From an uncultured Bacteroidales bacterium (GTDB lineage Bacteria > Bacteroidota > Bacteroidia > Bacteroidales > UBA932), in the NCBI GenBank assembly GCA_904501835.1, contig CAJGBW010000006.1:1-40340 (forward strand): 40,340 bases of DNA. The letters are read 5' to 3'. The position numbers and the translations under genes are program-made. Below, piece after piece: positions 1 to 8,085 of this stretch; position 1 is the stretch's first letter; each line of letters opens with the position of its first letter. Under the pieces are notes generated by a model. It saw nothing but the letters and a program-made list of their open reading frames with translations, ran no database searches and was not told the origin of the DNA.

Positions 1-12
1 CCAAATTATCCA

Positions 13-20
13 TAATTTTG
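13..20 (+). promoter_or_regulatory. -7 promoter element for pdxJ
   Basis: TAATTTTG matches the Bacteroidota -7 consensus TAnnTTTG and lies 32 bases before the pdxJ start. The matching -33 element would lie outside the window, so only half the promoter is visible. Confidence 0.45.
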
Positions 21-52
21 TCTTCTTAAAAAGTTGTTCAGACCTTGACGAT

Positions 53-775
53 ATGACCCGTTTATCCGTAAATATCAACAAAATCGCCACCATACGTAAT
101 GCGCGAGGCGGCAATACACCCGATGTAACCAAGGCGGCTCTTGACTGCGAACGATTTGGTGCAGAGGGGATTACCGTACATCCCAGGCCCGATGAGCGCC
201 ACATCCGTTACAGCGACGTACGCGACATTCGCCCGCGCCTGTCCGTAGAGTTCAATATGGAGGGCAACCCCTTCGATTCATTCATCAATCTGGCCTTGGA
301 AGTGCGCCCGGAGCAGGTTACGCTCGTTCCTGATGCCCACGACGCCATTACCTCCAATGCGGGCTGGGACACCATACGCCACCAGTCCTACTTGCAGGAT
401 ATTTGCGGCCGCTTCAAAGAAGAGGGCATACGCACCTCCATCTTTATTGATGCTCTACCGGAAATGGCGGCAGCGGCGGCGGAATGTGGCTGCGATAGGG
501 TGGAACTTTACACAGAAAATTATGCCCGCAAATATGCCGCAGGACTTGCTCAGGAGGCCATTTCTCCCTACCTTGCCACCGCATTGGAGGCACAGAAGGC
601 AGGATTGGGCGTCAATGCCGGGCACGATTTGAGTCTGGATAATTTGGGTTATTTTATTGAACATATACCTTTTGTGGCAGAAGTTTCCATCGGACACGCC
701 TTGATCAGCGAGGCGCTCTATCTCGGTCTTGAAACGACGATACAACGTTATTTGGATATTCTTCGAAAAAAATAA
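53..775 (+). CDS. pdxJ: Pyridoxine 5'-phosphate synthase PdxJ
   Basis: This cytosolic enzyme condenses 1-deoxy-D-xylulose 5-phosphate with 3-amino-2-oxopropyl phosphate to give pyridoxine 5'-phosphate, the last ring-forming step of the DXP-dependent vitamin B6 route. The 240-residue protein has the family's usual length. It opens with the typical strand TRLSVNINKIATIRNARGG and carries GAEGITVHPRPDERHI, where the conserved His and Arg residues bind phosphate and substrate. It also has EQVTLVPD, the ELYTENYA segment, and GVNAGHDLSLDNL near the C-terminus, as expected for this TIM barrel. The ATG start follows a TAnnTTTG promoter element. The next gene has its own promoter, so pdxJ may be transcribed alone. 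Confidence 0.97.
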   Translation: MTRLSVNINKIATIRNARGGNTPDVTKAALDCERFGAEGITVHPRPDERHIRYSDVRDIRPRLSVEFNMEGNPFDSFINLALEVRPEQVTLVPDAHDAITSNAGWDTIRHQSYLQDICGRFKEEGIRTSIFIDALPEMAAAAAECGCDRVELYTENYARKYAAGLAQEAISPYLATALEAQKAGLGVNAGHDLSLDNLGYFIEHIPFVAEVSIGHALISEALYLGLETTIQRYLDILRKK

Positions 776-784
776 TTATCTTTG
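752..784 (+). promoter_or_regulatory. -33/-7 promoter for the Skp-like gene
   Basis: TTG at 752-754 and TATCTTTG at 777-784 are separated by 22 bases, close to the Bacteroidota consensus. The -33 half lies inside the end of pdxJ. The start codon it serves is at 815. Confidence 0.5.
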
Positions 785-814
785 TGAGATTGAAATAATT
801 AAAATTTATATAAA

Positions 815-1441
815 ATGGATAAGAAATCACTAATTATCAGCATCATTGCACTGGTTATCTCTTTGGGATTCGGTGCTTACACCATTATTGCCAACTGTGC
901 TTGCTGCAAGGCAGAATGCACTGAAACTGCTACCTCTGATGTAGAAGAAATCGAGATTGCAGAGGGCAGTTTCGTTTATTTCCAGTTGGATCGTATTCTC
1001 AAAGAGTATGACATGGCCAATGACTTGACTTCTGTAGTTGAAAGCAAAATGCAGAACGTACAGGAGCAGCTCGCCAACCGTCAGAAGAAACTCCAAAAGG
1101 ATTTCGACGCATTCAATGAGAAATGGCAGAAGGGCCTTATGACCCAGAGCACCGCACAGGCACAGGCTGAGAAATTAGACAAGAAGAAAGCCGAATTGGA
1201 GCAGTGGGCCAACACCAAGCAGAACGAAATGCTTGAGGAACAGCAGGTTACCATGAACCAGATTTTGGACGCCATCCAGACCTACGTAAATGCCTACAAT
1301 GAGGAAAAGGGTTACGCTATGATTTTTGCCAATCAGGCATCTGCCCCCATCATCACTGCCAACAGCGGACTTGACATTACCGATGAGATTATCGAAGGTC
1401 TCAACGAGGAGTACGTCAAGAATAAAAACAACAAAGAATAA
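815..1441 (+). CDS. OmpH/Skp-family periplasmic chaperone-like protein
   Basis: This is a predicted periplasmic or membrane-anchored chaperone of the Skp/OmpH type, a family that holds unfolded outer-membrane proteins. Residues 6-25 form one hydrophobic segment with no clear cleavage site before a cysteine cluster (NCACCKAEC), so it may be an anchor or a lipid-type signal. Residues about 50-60 give the family strand (FVYFQLDRIL). Residues about 70-145 are a long charged coiled coil rich in Gln, Lys and Glu. The tail contains the conserved segment YAMIFANQ. The 208-residue length fits the Bacteroidota family, which usually has about 165-210 residues. The downstream LysM gene begins 18 bases later, so the two are probably co-transcribed. 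Confidence 0.85.
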   Translation: MDKKSLIISIIALVISLGFGAYTIIANCACCKAECTETATSDVEEIEIAEGSFVYFQLDRILKEYDMANDLTSVVESKMQNVQEQLANRQKKLQKDFDAFNEKWQKGLMTQSTAQAQAEKLDKKKAELEQWANTKQNEMLEEQQVTMNQILDAIQTYVNAYNEEKGYAMIFANQASAPIITANSGLDITDEIIEGLNEEYVKNKNNKE

Positions 1442-1459
1442 TTTATCACATTCTTCCCC

Positions 1460-2947
1460 GTGCGTAAATTTTCGTCAGACTTTTTTGTGCGCAAGTCACT
1501 CTTGACCTTGGTGTTGCTTGTAGTATCGGGCATAGGCCTGATGGCGCAGGAATATATTGAGCACAAGGTAAAATGGTACGAAGACGCGCAGACCATCTGC
1601 AACAGACACGGGGTGAGTATGGATGAACTGCTTGCGGCCAATTCATTGCTGACGCCTTCGGATATCCAGCCGAAGATGATTATCAAAATTCCCAAGAAAC
1701 AGCCTATCAAGAAGCTGGTTCTTCCCGCGTTGGAGGAGGCTCCTGCCGAAAGTACTCCGACGGAGGGCAGCACTACTGGGACTGCGGGTGTCGCTGCCGA
1801 TGCTGCTACAAGTGTCGCTGCCGATGCTGCGGCAGGCGGTGGAACAACTGGGGCTGCAACTGTAGAGGTAGCGGAGGCCATGGTTAATAAAACGGCCGAC
1901 AAAGTAGCAAAAGCAGACACCAGCGTTCTACGTTTTAGTCCTCAAAGCAAACTCAAAGTGGGACTCGCCCTTCCTTTGAAGAGCGCGGAGGGCGGCAGCG
2001 AGAATTACATGGACTTCTACGGCGGCGCCTTGTTGGCTCTTGAAGAAACCAGCAAAGCAAAAGCGCTGGATGTGGAATTAAAAGTTCTTGATATCCAAGA
2101 AGATACTTCTTACAACAGCTTGGCAGATTGCCATTTTGTAATCGGCCCTGTCAGTCGAAAAGATTTGCAGAAAGCCTTGTCTTCTCTGCCGGACACGACT
2201 TGGGTTGTCTCTCCTCTTGATCCCCGCTGCGAAAGCCTTGCACAGAGTTATCCCAACTTTATTCAAGCGCCGACCCCTACCATTCGTCAATGGGAAAACA
2301 GCATTCAGTGGTTGAAAAAGGATTATATCACCTCTGACAAATTGGTCGTTCTCTACCAGGAAGGCGGGAAAAAGCCGGTCGATAGTGTGGCGATTCAGAC
2401 TTTGATTGATTCTTGCGGCATCCAGCCTTTCAACTATAGCTACACTTTGCTGACGGGCCGCGACGTGGCAGATTCGTTGGTGGAAAAATTCACGATGGTG
2501 CCGGATGCGGTCAATCGCGTACTGATTTTTAGCGACAACCAGTCTTTTGTCAATGACGCCGTCCGCAATCTGCGTGTATTGGTGCACAATGGCTGCAAGG
2601 TGGTCCTTTATGGCCCCTCGCGCATCAAATCATTTGACACCATCGAGGTGGAGAATCTGCACAGCCTCTCTTTCCGTATGAGCAGCACCTACCATATCAA
2701 TTATGATGAAAAGGACGTGCAGAACTTCCTATTAAAATATAGAGCCATTTACAACACTGAGCCGACTGCATTCTCTTTCCAAGGCTACGACTTAATGAAG
2801 TATATGCTCCTTAGCAAATCCGGTCTGACCGATATGTCCCTTCTTCAGAGCAGTTTCCTATTCAAAAAGCAGGGCGCCGGGTGGATCAACAACGCAGTAC
2901 GCGAAGTGGTGTACGGGCCGGGATATAGCATTATCACGAAAAATTGA
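1460..2947 (+). CDS. LysM domain protein with periplasmic-binding fold
   Basis: This exported cell-wall-associated protein starts at GTG (1460). That start is preferred because the resulting N-terminus is a full signal peptide (residues 1-29, ending GIGLMAQ), whereas a later ATG would cut it. Residues 33-78 are a LysM peptidoglycan-binding domain (HKVKWYEDAQTICNRHGVS, then AANSLL and IIKIPKK). Residues about 95-150 are a low-complexity Ala/Thr/Gly linker with a direct 8-residue repeat. Residues about 164-495 resemble a type-1 periplasmic binding fold (KVGLALPLKS, YGGALLALEE, VIGPVSRKD, SFQGYDLMKYML). A domain pair of this kind is seen in Bacteroidota proteins labelled amino-acid ABC substrate-binding, but no permease genes lie nearby. 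Its ligand is unknown. Confidence 0.8.
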   Translation: MRKFSSDFFVRKSLLTLVLLVVSGIGLMAQEYIEHKVKWYEDAQTICNRHGVSMDELLAANSLLTPSDIQPKMIIKIPKKQPIKKLVLPALEEAPAESTPTEGSTTGTAGVAADAATSVAADAAAGGGTTGAATVEVAEAMVNKTADKVAKADTSVLRFSPQSKLKVGLALPLKSAEGGSENYMDFYGGALLALEETSKAKALDVELKVLDIQEDTSYNSLADCHFVIGPVSRKDLQKALSSLPDTTWVVSPLDPRCESLAQSYPNFIQAPTPTIRQWENSIQWLKKDYITSDKLVVLYQEGGKKPVDSVAIQTLIDSCGIQPFNYSYTLLTGRDVADSLVEKFTMVPDAVNRVLIFSDNQSFVNDAVRNLRVLVHNGCKVVLYGPSRIKSFDTIEVENLHSLSFRMSSTYHINYDEKDVQNFLLKYRAIYNTEPTAFSFQGYDLMKYMLLSKSGLTDMSLLQSSFLFKKQGAGWINNAVREVVYGPGYSIITKN

Positions 2948-2966
2948 TTCAAAAGTCTATAAAAAG

Positions 2967-4310
2967 ATGAAAACAAATGACATTATGGCCCGTTTGGAGG
3001 CCAAGTACCCTGGTGAAAGCGAGTACTTGCAGGCAGTTAGAGAAGTCCTCCAATCCGTAGAAGAAACCTACAACCAACATCCTGAATTTGAGAAAGCGAA
3101 AATCATTGAGCGCATTGTTGAGCCCGATCGTATTTTTACGTTCCGTATCACTTGGGCAGACGACAATGGCGAAGTGCACACCAATATCGGCTACCGCGTA
3201 CAATTTAACAGCGCCATCGGCCCCTACAAAGGCGGACTCCGTTTCCACCCCAGCGTAACTCCCTCCATGTTGAAATTCCTCGGCTTCGAGCAGGTATTCA
3301 AGAACGCTTTGACGACTTTGCCCATGGGCGGTGCCAAAGGTGGTTCAGACTTTGACCCTTCAGGCCGTTCTGACGCTGAAATCATGCGTTTCTGCCAGGC
3401 TTATATGCAGGAGCTCATCAATTGCATCGGTCCCGACCAGGACATTCCTGCCGGCGACGTGGGTGTGGGTGGCCGCGAAATCGGTTTCCTCAACGGTATG
3501 TACCGAAAAATTTCCCGTCAGCATGGTACCGGCGTTTTGACCGGTAAGGGTTTGACTTGGGGCGGTTCACTTCTTCGTCCTGAGGCTACCGGTTTTGGTT
3601 TGCTTTACTTTGTTGAAAATGTATTGAAGAAAGCGGGCAAAGATATCAAAGGTTGCCGTGTAGCCATCTCCGGCTTCGGTAACGTTGCTTGGGGTGCTGC
3701 CATCAAAGCCACCGAATTGGGCGCCAAAGTGGTGACCATCTCCGGCCGCAAGGGTATGTGCGAGATTCCCAACGGTATCGACCAGGAAATGATTGATTAT
3801 ATGCTTGAAATGCGTAGCTCTAACCGCCACAATGTGGAGGATATGGCTATCCGCTTCCCTGATAAAGCCAAATACTACGCTGGTGAGAAATCTTGGAGAG
3901 TGGCTTGCGACATCGCCCTCCCTTGCGCCTTCCAGAACGAGTTGTCCGAAGAGGATGCCAAGACTTTGGTCGCCAACGGATGCTGGTGCTGCTGCGAGGG
4001 TAGCAACATGGGTTGTCAGCCCGGCGCCATCCACTATTTCCAGTCACAAGGCGTGCTCTTTGGCCCTGGAAAAGCTTCCAACGCGGGTGGTGTAGCAACT
4101 TCCGGTTTGGAAATGGTGCAGAACGCTTCCCACATCTCTTGGAGCAAAGAAGAGGTGGATATCAAGCTCAAGAGCATCATGCGTGACATTCACGAGCAGT
4201 GTGTAAAATATGGTACGCAGCCTGACGGCAGCATCGACTATGTGAAAGGCGCCAACATCGCCGGCTTCATGAAAGTCGCCACCGCCATGATCGAGCAAGG
4301 TTTGGTGTAA
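2967..4310 (+). CDS. gdhA: Glutamate dehydrogenase, hexameric NADP-type
   Basis: This enzyme catalyses reductive amination of 2-oxoglutarate to glutamate, the main ammonia-assimilation step in gut Bacteroidales. The 447 residues match the small hexameric class. Visible motifs include the substrate segment IGPYKGGLRFHPSV (about 85-97) and LPMGGAKGGSDFDP with the active-site lysine at 124. The next motif is QDIPAGDVGVGGREIGF. The Rossmann motif is VAISGFGNVAWG, and SNAGGVATSGLEM lies near the C-terminus. The Ser after the second beta strand of the Rossmann fold (TISGRKG) suits NADPH use, but this is an inference. It begins 19 bases after the LysM gene and I see no TAnnTTTG element in the gap, so read-through or an atypical promoter is possible. 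Confidence 0.97.
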   Translation: MKTNDIMARLEAKYPGESEYLQAVREVLQSVEETYNQHPEFEKAKIIERIVEPDRIFTFRITWADDNGEVHTNIGYRVQFNSAIGPYKGGLRFHPSVTPSMLKFLGFEQVFKNALTTLPMGGAKGGSDFDPSGRSDAEIMRFCQAYMQELINCIGPDQDIPAGDVGVGGREIGFLNGMYRKISRQHGTGVLTGKGLTWGGSLLRPEATGFGLLYFVENVLKKAGKDIKGCRVAISGFGNVAWGAAIKATELGAKVVTISGRKGMCEIPNGIDQEMIDYMLEMRSSNRHNVEDMAIRFPDKAKYYAGEKSWRVACDIALPCAFQNELSEEDAKTLVANGCWCCCEGSNMGCQPGAIHYFQSQGVLFGPGKASNAGGVATSGLEMVQNASHISWSKEEVDIKLKSIMRDIHEQCVKYGTQPDGSIDYVKGANIAGFMKVATAMIEQGLV

Positions 4311-4326
4311 AACGCATATATAACCT

Positions 4327-4644
4327 ATGGAAATTATTAAATGCCCGAGTTGCGGTAGCGGTGATGTCAATGCTTCCGCTTCAGGAACCTTCAAATGCAA
4401 CACCTGTGGAACTCTTTTTACAGGAAAGCCTGAAAGTTCTGACAAGAATAGACTTGCTGCCGGTATTTTAGCCATTCTTCTGGGTGGCTTTGGCGTTCAC
4501 AAGTTTTATATGGGGAAAATCGGGCAAGGATTTCTCTACCTCTTGTTCTGTTGGACCAGTATCCCGGCTTTCATTGGATTGGTTGAGGGCATCATCTACC
4601 TCTTGGAATCTGACGAAGAATTCTACACGAAGCACATTCAGTAG
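4327..4644 (+). CDS. Zinc-ribbon and TM2 domain membrane protein
   Basis: This small (105-residue) membrane protein has an N-terminal zinc ribbon with paired CPSCGS and CNTCGT motifs at residues about 5-31. A TM2 domain (about 40-100) follows, with two transmembrane helices separated by a short turn. The typical TM2 signature is present: LAAGILAILLGGFGVHKFY, then GFLYLLFCWTSIPAFIGLVEGI. TM2 proteins are widespread and their bacterial role is unknown. The gene starts 16 bases after gdhA and precedes a strong terminator at 4704-4732, so it is the last gene of the run. Confidence 0.88.
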   Translation: MEIIKCPSCGSGDVNASASGTFKCNTCGTLFTGKPESSDKNRLAAGILAILLGGFGVHKFYMGKIGQGFLYLLFCWTSIPAFIGLVEGIIYLLESDEEFYTKHIQ

Positions 4645-4703
4645 CGCGAAACGCATCATACGTCCAAAGAACGGCGAAAGAGTACGTGCTCTTTATAACA
4701 CAT

Positions 4704-4740
4704 CCCCGAAAGTTAGATTCTAGCTTTCGGGGATTGTATT
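4704..4740 (+). terminator. Intrinsic terminator after the gdhA/TM2 run
   Basis: CCCCGAAAG (4704-4712) pairs perfectly with CTTTCGGGG (4724-4732). The stem extends through one G-T wobble and three further pairs to a three-base loop ATT, and is followed by ATTGTATTTTTTG. It may also act on the opposite strand for the convergent symporter gene, though no clear T run is present there. Confidence 0.85.
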
Positions 4741-4764
4741 TTTTGAGGGGGGGGTGTTACAAAT

Positions 4765-5937
4765 TTATTTCGCGGAGGGGGCTTTGGCGAAAATTTTGTC
4801 TGTGATAACTGCGATGGCGGCATCACCGGAGACGTTCACTGCGGGTCCATATCCATCGAGGGCCAGATAGAGTGTCATAATCAGGGTTGTCATTGTGTCG
4901 GTGAAACCCAGAATGTTACACAAAAGTCCAATGGAGGCCATCAGCACGCCACCCATCACACCCGGCGCAGCAACAGCAGCGATAGCTTGCATGAAGGCAA
5001 ACTGAAGGAACAAGCCGAATGTGAGCGGCACTCCGAACATATAAGCCACAGCGACCGAAGTAACGGTCAGTTTGATGGTCGAGCCGCACATGTGAACCGT
5101 AGAGCAGAGTGGAATGACAAAATCCGCAATATCCTTACGCACGCCATTCTTGAGAGCACATTCGTAGGTAACAGGAATACAAGCCGAGCTGGAACAGATG
5201 GAAAAGCCCGTCAGATAGGCCGGAACGATATTCCAGAGCATTTTGATGGGGTTCTTACGGGCAATCAGTCCTGCCACACAATATTGAATAATCAGATAGA
5301 TAATAGAAAGAATCACGCCAGTAAGAATGACTTTGAATCCCGTCCCCAGCACGACGGCGATTACACCTTTGGCGCTCATTTCACAAATCATGGTAAAGAT
5401 ATAGACCGGAAGGAAAGGGATAATCACCTTCTCAATCGTCAGTTTAACTATCTCACCAAACTCATCAAATCCTTTTTTGAGGGCGCTGGAGTTCGTAAAA
5501 ATGACACCGACACCCAGAACAAAGGAGAGCACCAGCGCGGTCATGATGTCGCAAATGGGTGGAATTTTAAGGTCGATATAGGGAAGATATTCTTTCTCCG
5601 ACACAAATTCGGAAGACAACTCACCCGGGGAAAGATACATGGGGAGAAGGTTGCTTGACACACCATAAGAGAAAATGCCGGCACAGACGGTCGAACAGTA
5701 TGCTATCGCCATCACGGTCAGCAACATCTTACCTGCTCCGCGGCCCAAATTGGCGATGGAGGGAGTTACAAGTCCCAAGACAAGAAGGGGAACGGTAAAT
5801 TTGAGTAGTTGTGCAAAGAGCACATTGAAGGTCTTGAAAATCCTGATGACAACGTCCGGAAGAATCAGCCCAAGCAACGCGCCCACCACAATGGCAATGA
5901 CAACTCTAGGGAAAAGTCCGAGCTTAAATTTTTTCAT
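4765..5937 (-). CDS. Dicarboxylate/amino acid:cation symporter (DAACS family)
   Basis: This inner-membrane secondary transporter takes up dicarboxylates, glutamate or neutral amino acids with Na+ or H+. The 390-residue protein is slightly shorter than GltP/SstT relatives (about 400-440). It shows the family's N-terminal helices (IVIAIVVGALLGLILPDVV) and the re-entrant serine-rich region GFSICSSSACIPVTYECA. The HP2/TM8 region has GDAAIAVITDKIF at the C-terminus in place of the classic NxxGD segment (here VNVSGDAA). The SSSACIPVTYE form resembles the SstT-like or uncharacterised Bacteroidota branch, so substrate cannot be assigned. It is monocistronic, with a TAnnTTTG element at 5977-5984 on the minus strand. 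Confidence 0.9.
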   Translation of the reverse strand: MKKFKLGLFPRVVIAIVVGALLGLILPDVVIRIFKTFNVLFAQLLKFTVPLLVLGLVTPSIANLGRGAGKMLLTVMAIAYCSTVCAGIFSYGVSSNLLPMYLSPGELSSEFVSEKEYLPYIDLKIPPICDIMTALVLSFVLGVGVIFTNSSALKKGFDEFGEIVKLTIEKVIIPFLPVYIFTMICEMSAKGVIAVVLGTGFKVILTGVILSIIYLIIQYCVAGLIARKNPIKMLWNIVPAYLTGFSICSSSACIPVTYECALKNGVRKDIADFVIPLCSTVHMCGSTIKLTVTSVAVAYMFGVPLTFGLFLQFAFMQAIAAVAAPGVMGGVLMASIGLLCNILGFTDTMTTLIMTLYLALDGYGPAVNVSGDAAIAVITDKIFAKAPSAK

Positions 5938-5976
5938 ATTCAGACAGGTTCAAAGTTTTAGGGTTATTAAACTTGC

Positions 5977-5984
5977 CAAAGATA
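5977..5984 (-). promoter_or_regulatory. -7 promoter element for the symporter gene
   Basis: On the minus strand this reads TATCTTTG, an exact TAnnTTTG match 40 bases before the symporter start. No convincing -33 TTG is seen at the usual distance. Confidence 0.45.
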
Positions 5985-6029
5985 TGAAAAGTAAATGAAA
6001 AAATGTGTGTCAGTTTCAGCGGATTTGAT

Positions 6030-6037
6030 TACTTTTG
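6030..6037 (+). promoter_or_regulatory. -7 promoter element for the cyclase gene
   Basis: TACTTTTG matches TAnnTTTG. It overlaps the only in-frame upstream start (TTG at 6035), so that codon would lie upstream of the transcript. This supports ATG at 6059 as the true start. Confidence 0.5.
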
Positions 6038-6058
6038 GGAAATACATTGGAACAAAAC

Positions 6059-6649
6059 ATGAAAATCTACGACATATCACAAGAAGTTTTTGGTTGTCAA
6101 ACCTATCCTGGCGACCCAACACCTGAAAAAAGTTCGTTATTGGCAATTGAAAAGGGAGACTTGTGTAACCTCTCGGCATTTAGCATGTGCGCCCATAATG
6201 GCACCCATATTGACGCGCCCTACCATTTTATAAATGAGGGCAAGGCCGTGGACTCCTTGTGTTTGGAATCGGTTGTCGGAATGGCGTATGTTTCTGAACA
6301 CCAAGGTGTTGTATCGGATGGAGATGCGGCGGTTATCATCCAAAAAGCGAAGATGCAGAACCCTGAATCCGCAAAGAGAATCCTGATAAAAGGGACCGCC
6401 GAGGTCTCATTGGAAGCCGCTCAAGTGTTTGCCGATGCAGGTCTCCTGCTCTTGGGAAATGAATCGCAGACCGTAGGGCCCGAAGACGCGCCCATGGCTG
6501 TGCACCAGGTACTCTTGGGCGCGGATATGGTTTTGCTGGAAGGAATTCGCTTATCGGCTGTCAAAGAAGGCGTTTATTTCCTCAACGCTGCTCCGCTCAA
6601 TCTCTCCGGTTCCGACGGCTCCCCCTGCCGAGCGATTTTGATAGAATGA
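6059..6649 (+). CDS. Cyclase-family metal-dependent hydrolase (kynurenine formamidase-like)
   Basis: This belongs to the cyclase family (PF04199), whose members include kynurenine formamidase and other metal-dependent amide or lactone hydrolases. The diagnostic metal-binding motif HNGTHIDAPYHF (pattern HxGTHxDxPxH) is intact near residues 42-53. The N-terminus shows the usual DISQEVFGCQTYPGDP. The protein has 196 residues from ATG 6059, close to the family norm of about 200-220. The longer frame from TTG 6035 is rejected because a promoter element overlaps it. No tryptophan or kynurenine genes lie nearby, so the substrate is unknown. Confidence 0.88.
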   Translation: MKIYDISQEVFGCQTYPGDPTPEKSSLLAIEKGDLCNLSAFSMCAHNGTHIDAPYHFINEGKAVDSLCLESVVGMAYVSEHQGVVSDGDAAVIIQKAKMQNPESAKRILIKGTAEVSLEAAQVFADAGLLLLGNESQTVGPEDAPMAVHQVLLGADMVLLEGIRLSAVKEGVYFLNAAPLNLSGSDGSPCRAILIE

Positions 6650-6717
6650 CATAAACCCTTCCAACTGCCTACACTTTGACGAGGAACTGAAGAAATAATG
6701 GTAAATCTGCAAGGGTT

Positions 6718-6747
6718 TTGGAACTTAGACAAACTTTACTAAATTTG
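6718..6747 (+). promoter_or_regulatory. -33/-7 promoter for the DUF4143 ATPase
   Basis: TTG at 6718-6720 and TAAATTTG at 6740-6747 are separated by 19 bases, a full Bacteroidota promoter match. It leaves a leader of about 55 bases before the ATG at 6809. Confidence 0.65.
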
Positions 6748-6808
6748 TACCCGGATTCCCGAATTTCATAGGAAAATCGGACTTGACCTCCATAAATTCT
6801 AACAAACC

Positions 6809-7948
6809 ATGTACAAGCGAATTTTCGACATAGAGAACCAACTTGACGAAGGGATGTTCCTTTTCGGAGCACGCCAGGTGGGTAAATCAACACTCCTGCA
6901 GGAACGCTTTCCGGATGCCATCTACTACGACCTACTGATTGATTCTGTCCGAAAGGCTTTCAAGCGCAACCCGGACTCCTTCCGAGAGGCCTTGATGGCC
7001 AAACCTGCCGGCACGCTGGTAATTGTAGATGAGATACAGAAAGTGCCTGAGTTGCTGGATGCGGTACATTGGCTGATGGTGAACCGTGGCTTGCATTTCA
7101 TACTCAGCGGGTCAAGTGCCCGGAAACTCAAGAAATCCGGAGCCAATACCCTCGGTGGCCGCGCGAATCCAAGAACGTTGTTCCCGCTGGTCTGGAAAGA
7201 GGTCACGGACTTCCAGATAGACAAGGCCGTCCAGAACGGTATGATTCCCCGTCATTATATGGTCGATGATGCTACAGACCGCCTGGAGGGCTATGTCGAA
7301 GTCTACCTGCGCGAGGAAATCCGGGATGAAGCCGCTGTCCAGGATGTCGAGGCATTTGAGCAGTTTATGGAAGCCGCCGCCATTTCCGATGGCGAGATGA
7401 TCAACTATGCCAACATAGCCAGTGATTGTGGTGTCGCAGCAAAGACAGTCAAGGCCTACTACCAAATCCTGAAAGACACTCTGATGGGATACGAGGTTCC
7501 CGCGTACACAAAGGTTGTCAAGCGGAAAGTGGTCCAGGCTCCCAGGTTCTACTATTTTGATGTGGGACTGACGAACTACTTGATGGGGCGGCATAAGCTC
7601 CGGAGAGGTTCGGATGACTATGGCCATGCGTTTGAACATTATGTAATGCAGGAAATCATAGCCTACCGCGGGTACTATCGTCGCAGAGAGAAGATTTCCT
7701 ATTGGCATACCTACAACAACCAGGAAGTCGATGCAGTAATCGGCGATGCCAAGGTTGCCATAGAAATAAAGTCTAGCGAGGAGGTCAAGACCCGCCATAA
7801 GAATGGTTTGAAAGCCTTCAAGGAAGAACATCCTGACTGCAGGCTCATCCTCGTGTCGCTTGACCCCATCACAAGGCCTTCAGGAGATATCGAACTCATT
7901 TATATCAATGATTTCCTGAGGATGCTGTGGAACGGTGAAATATTCTAA
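6809..7948 (+). CDS. AAA-type ATPase with DUF4143 C-terminal domain
   Basis: This is an ATP-binding protein of the AAA_14/DUF4143 family (379 residues, usual size about 370-420). Residues 20-28 form the Walker A motif (GARQVGKST). Residues 71-77 are Walker B (VIVDEIQ), and SGSSARKL follows as a sensor-like motif at 100-107. The C-terminal DUF4143 part contains FEHYVMQEI and the sequence NNQEVDAVIGDAKVAIEIKSS, which looks like the PD-(D/E)xK nuclease core, so the fold may retain nuclease-type residues. Members are common in gut Bacteroidales accessory DNA and their function is unproven. The gene has its own promoter. It begins an accessory stretch that also holds an orphan antitoxin and an IS remnant. 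Confidence 0.9.
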   Translation: MYKRIFDIENQLDEGMFLFGARQVGKSTLLQERFPDAIYYDLLIDSVRKAFKRNPDSFREALMAKPAGTLVIVDEIQKVPELLDAVHWLMVNRGLHFILSGSSARKLKKSGANTLGGRANPRTLFPLVWKEVTDFQIDKAVQNGMIPRHYMVDDATDRLEGYVEVYLREEIRDEAAVQDVEAFEQFMEAAAISDGEMINYANIASDCGVAAKTVKAYYQILKDTLMGYEVPAYTKVVKRKVVQAPRFYYFDVGLTNYLMGRHKLRRGSDDYGHAFEHYVMQEIIAYRGYYRRREKISYWHTYNNQEVDAVIGDAKVAIEIKSSEEVKTRHKNGLKAFKEEHPDCRLILVSLDPITRPSGDIELIYINDFLRMLWNGEIF

Positions 7949-8027
7949 TGTGCCTACGCTTCTGCAGCTACCATCAAGCTCGTGGAAGAGCCCTCTGCGG
8001 CCACCGTGGAAGGTTTTGACTACAAAA
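7949..8027 (+). other. Possible decayed coding remnant (unidentified)
   Basis: After the ATPase stop, one plus-strand frame stays open without a start codon and reads like the tail of a protein (SAATIKLVEEPSAATVEGFD). The composition looks protein-like, with balanced Val/Glu/Ala and GC-rich codons, and differs from the AT-rich leader that follows. I cannot identify a parent gene, and chance is possible over so short a stretch. Confidence 0.2.
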
Positions 8028-8054
8028 TGCGGCGAATAATCCGCAAAATTTGCG
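8028..8054. promoter_or_regulatory. Overlapping palindromes before the antitoxin gene (possible operator)
   Basis: Two abutting inverted repeats are visible: TGCGG/CCGCA (8028-8032 and 8041-8045, 8-base spacer) and CGCAAA-A-TTTGCG (8042-8054, perfect 6-base arms). They lie 31-58 bases before the start of a RelB/DinJ-type antitoxin. Antitoxins of this family commonly bind palindromes to repress their own promoter, so autoregulation is a reasonable inference. Confidence 0.4.
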
Positions 8055-8085
8055 TTTTATTTGCAGAAACTAAAGTGTTTAAAAC

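Noticed and set aside
1..12. Possible start of a divergent minus-strand gene at the left edge (CAT at 10-12)
   Set aside because: Only four codons are visible, which is not enough to support a gene.
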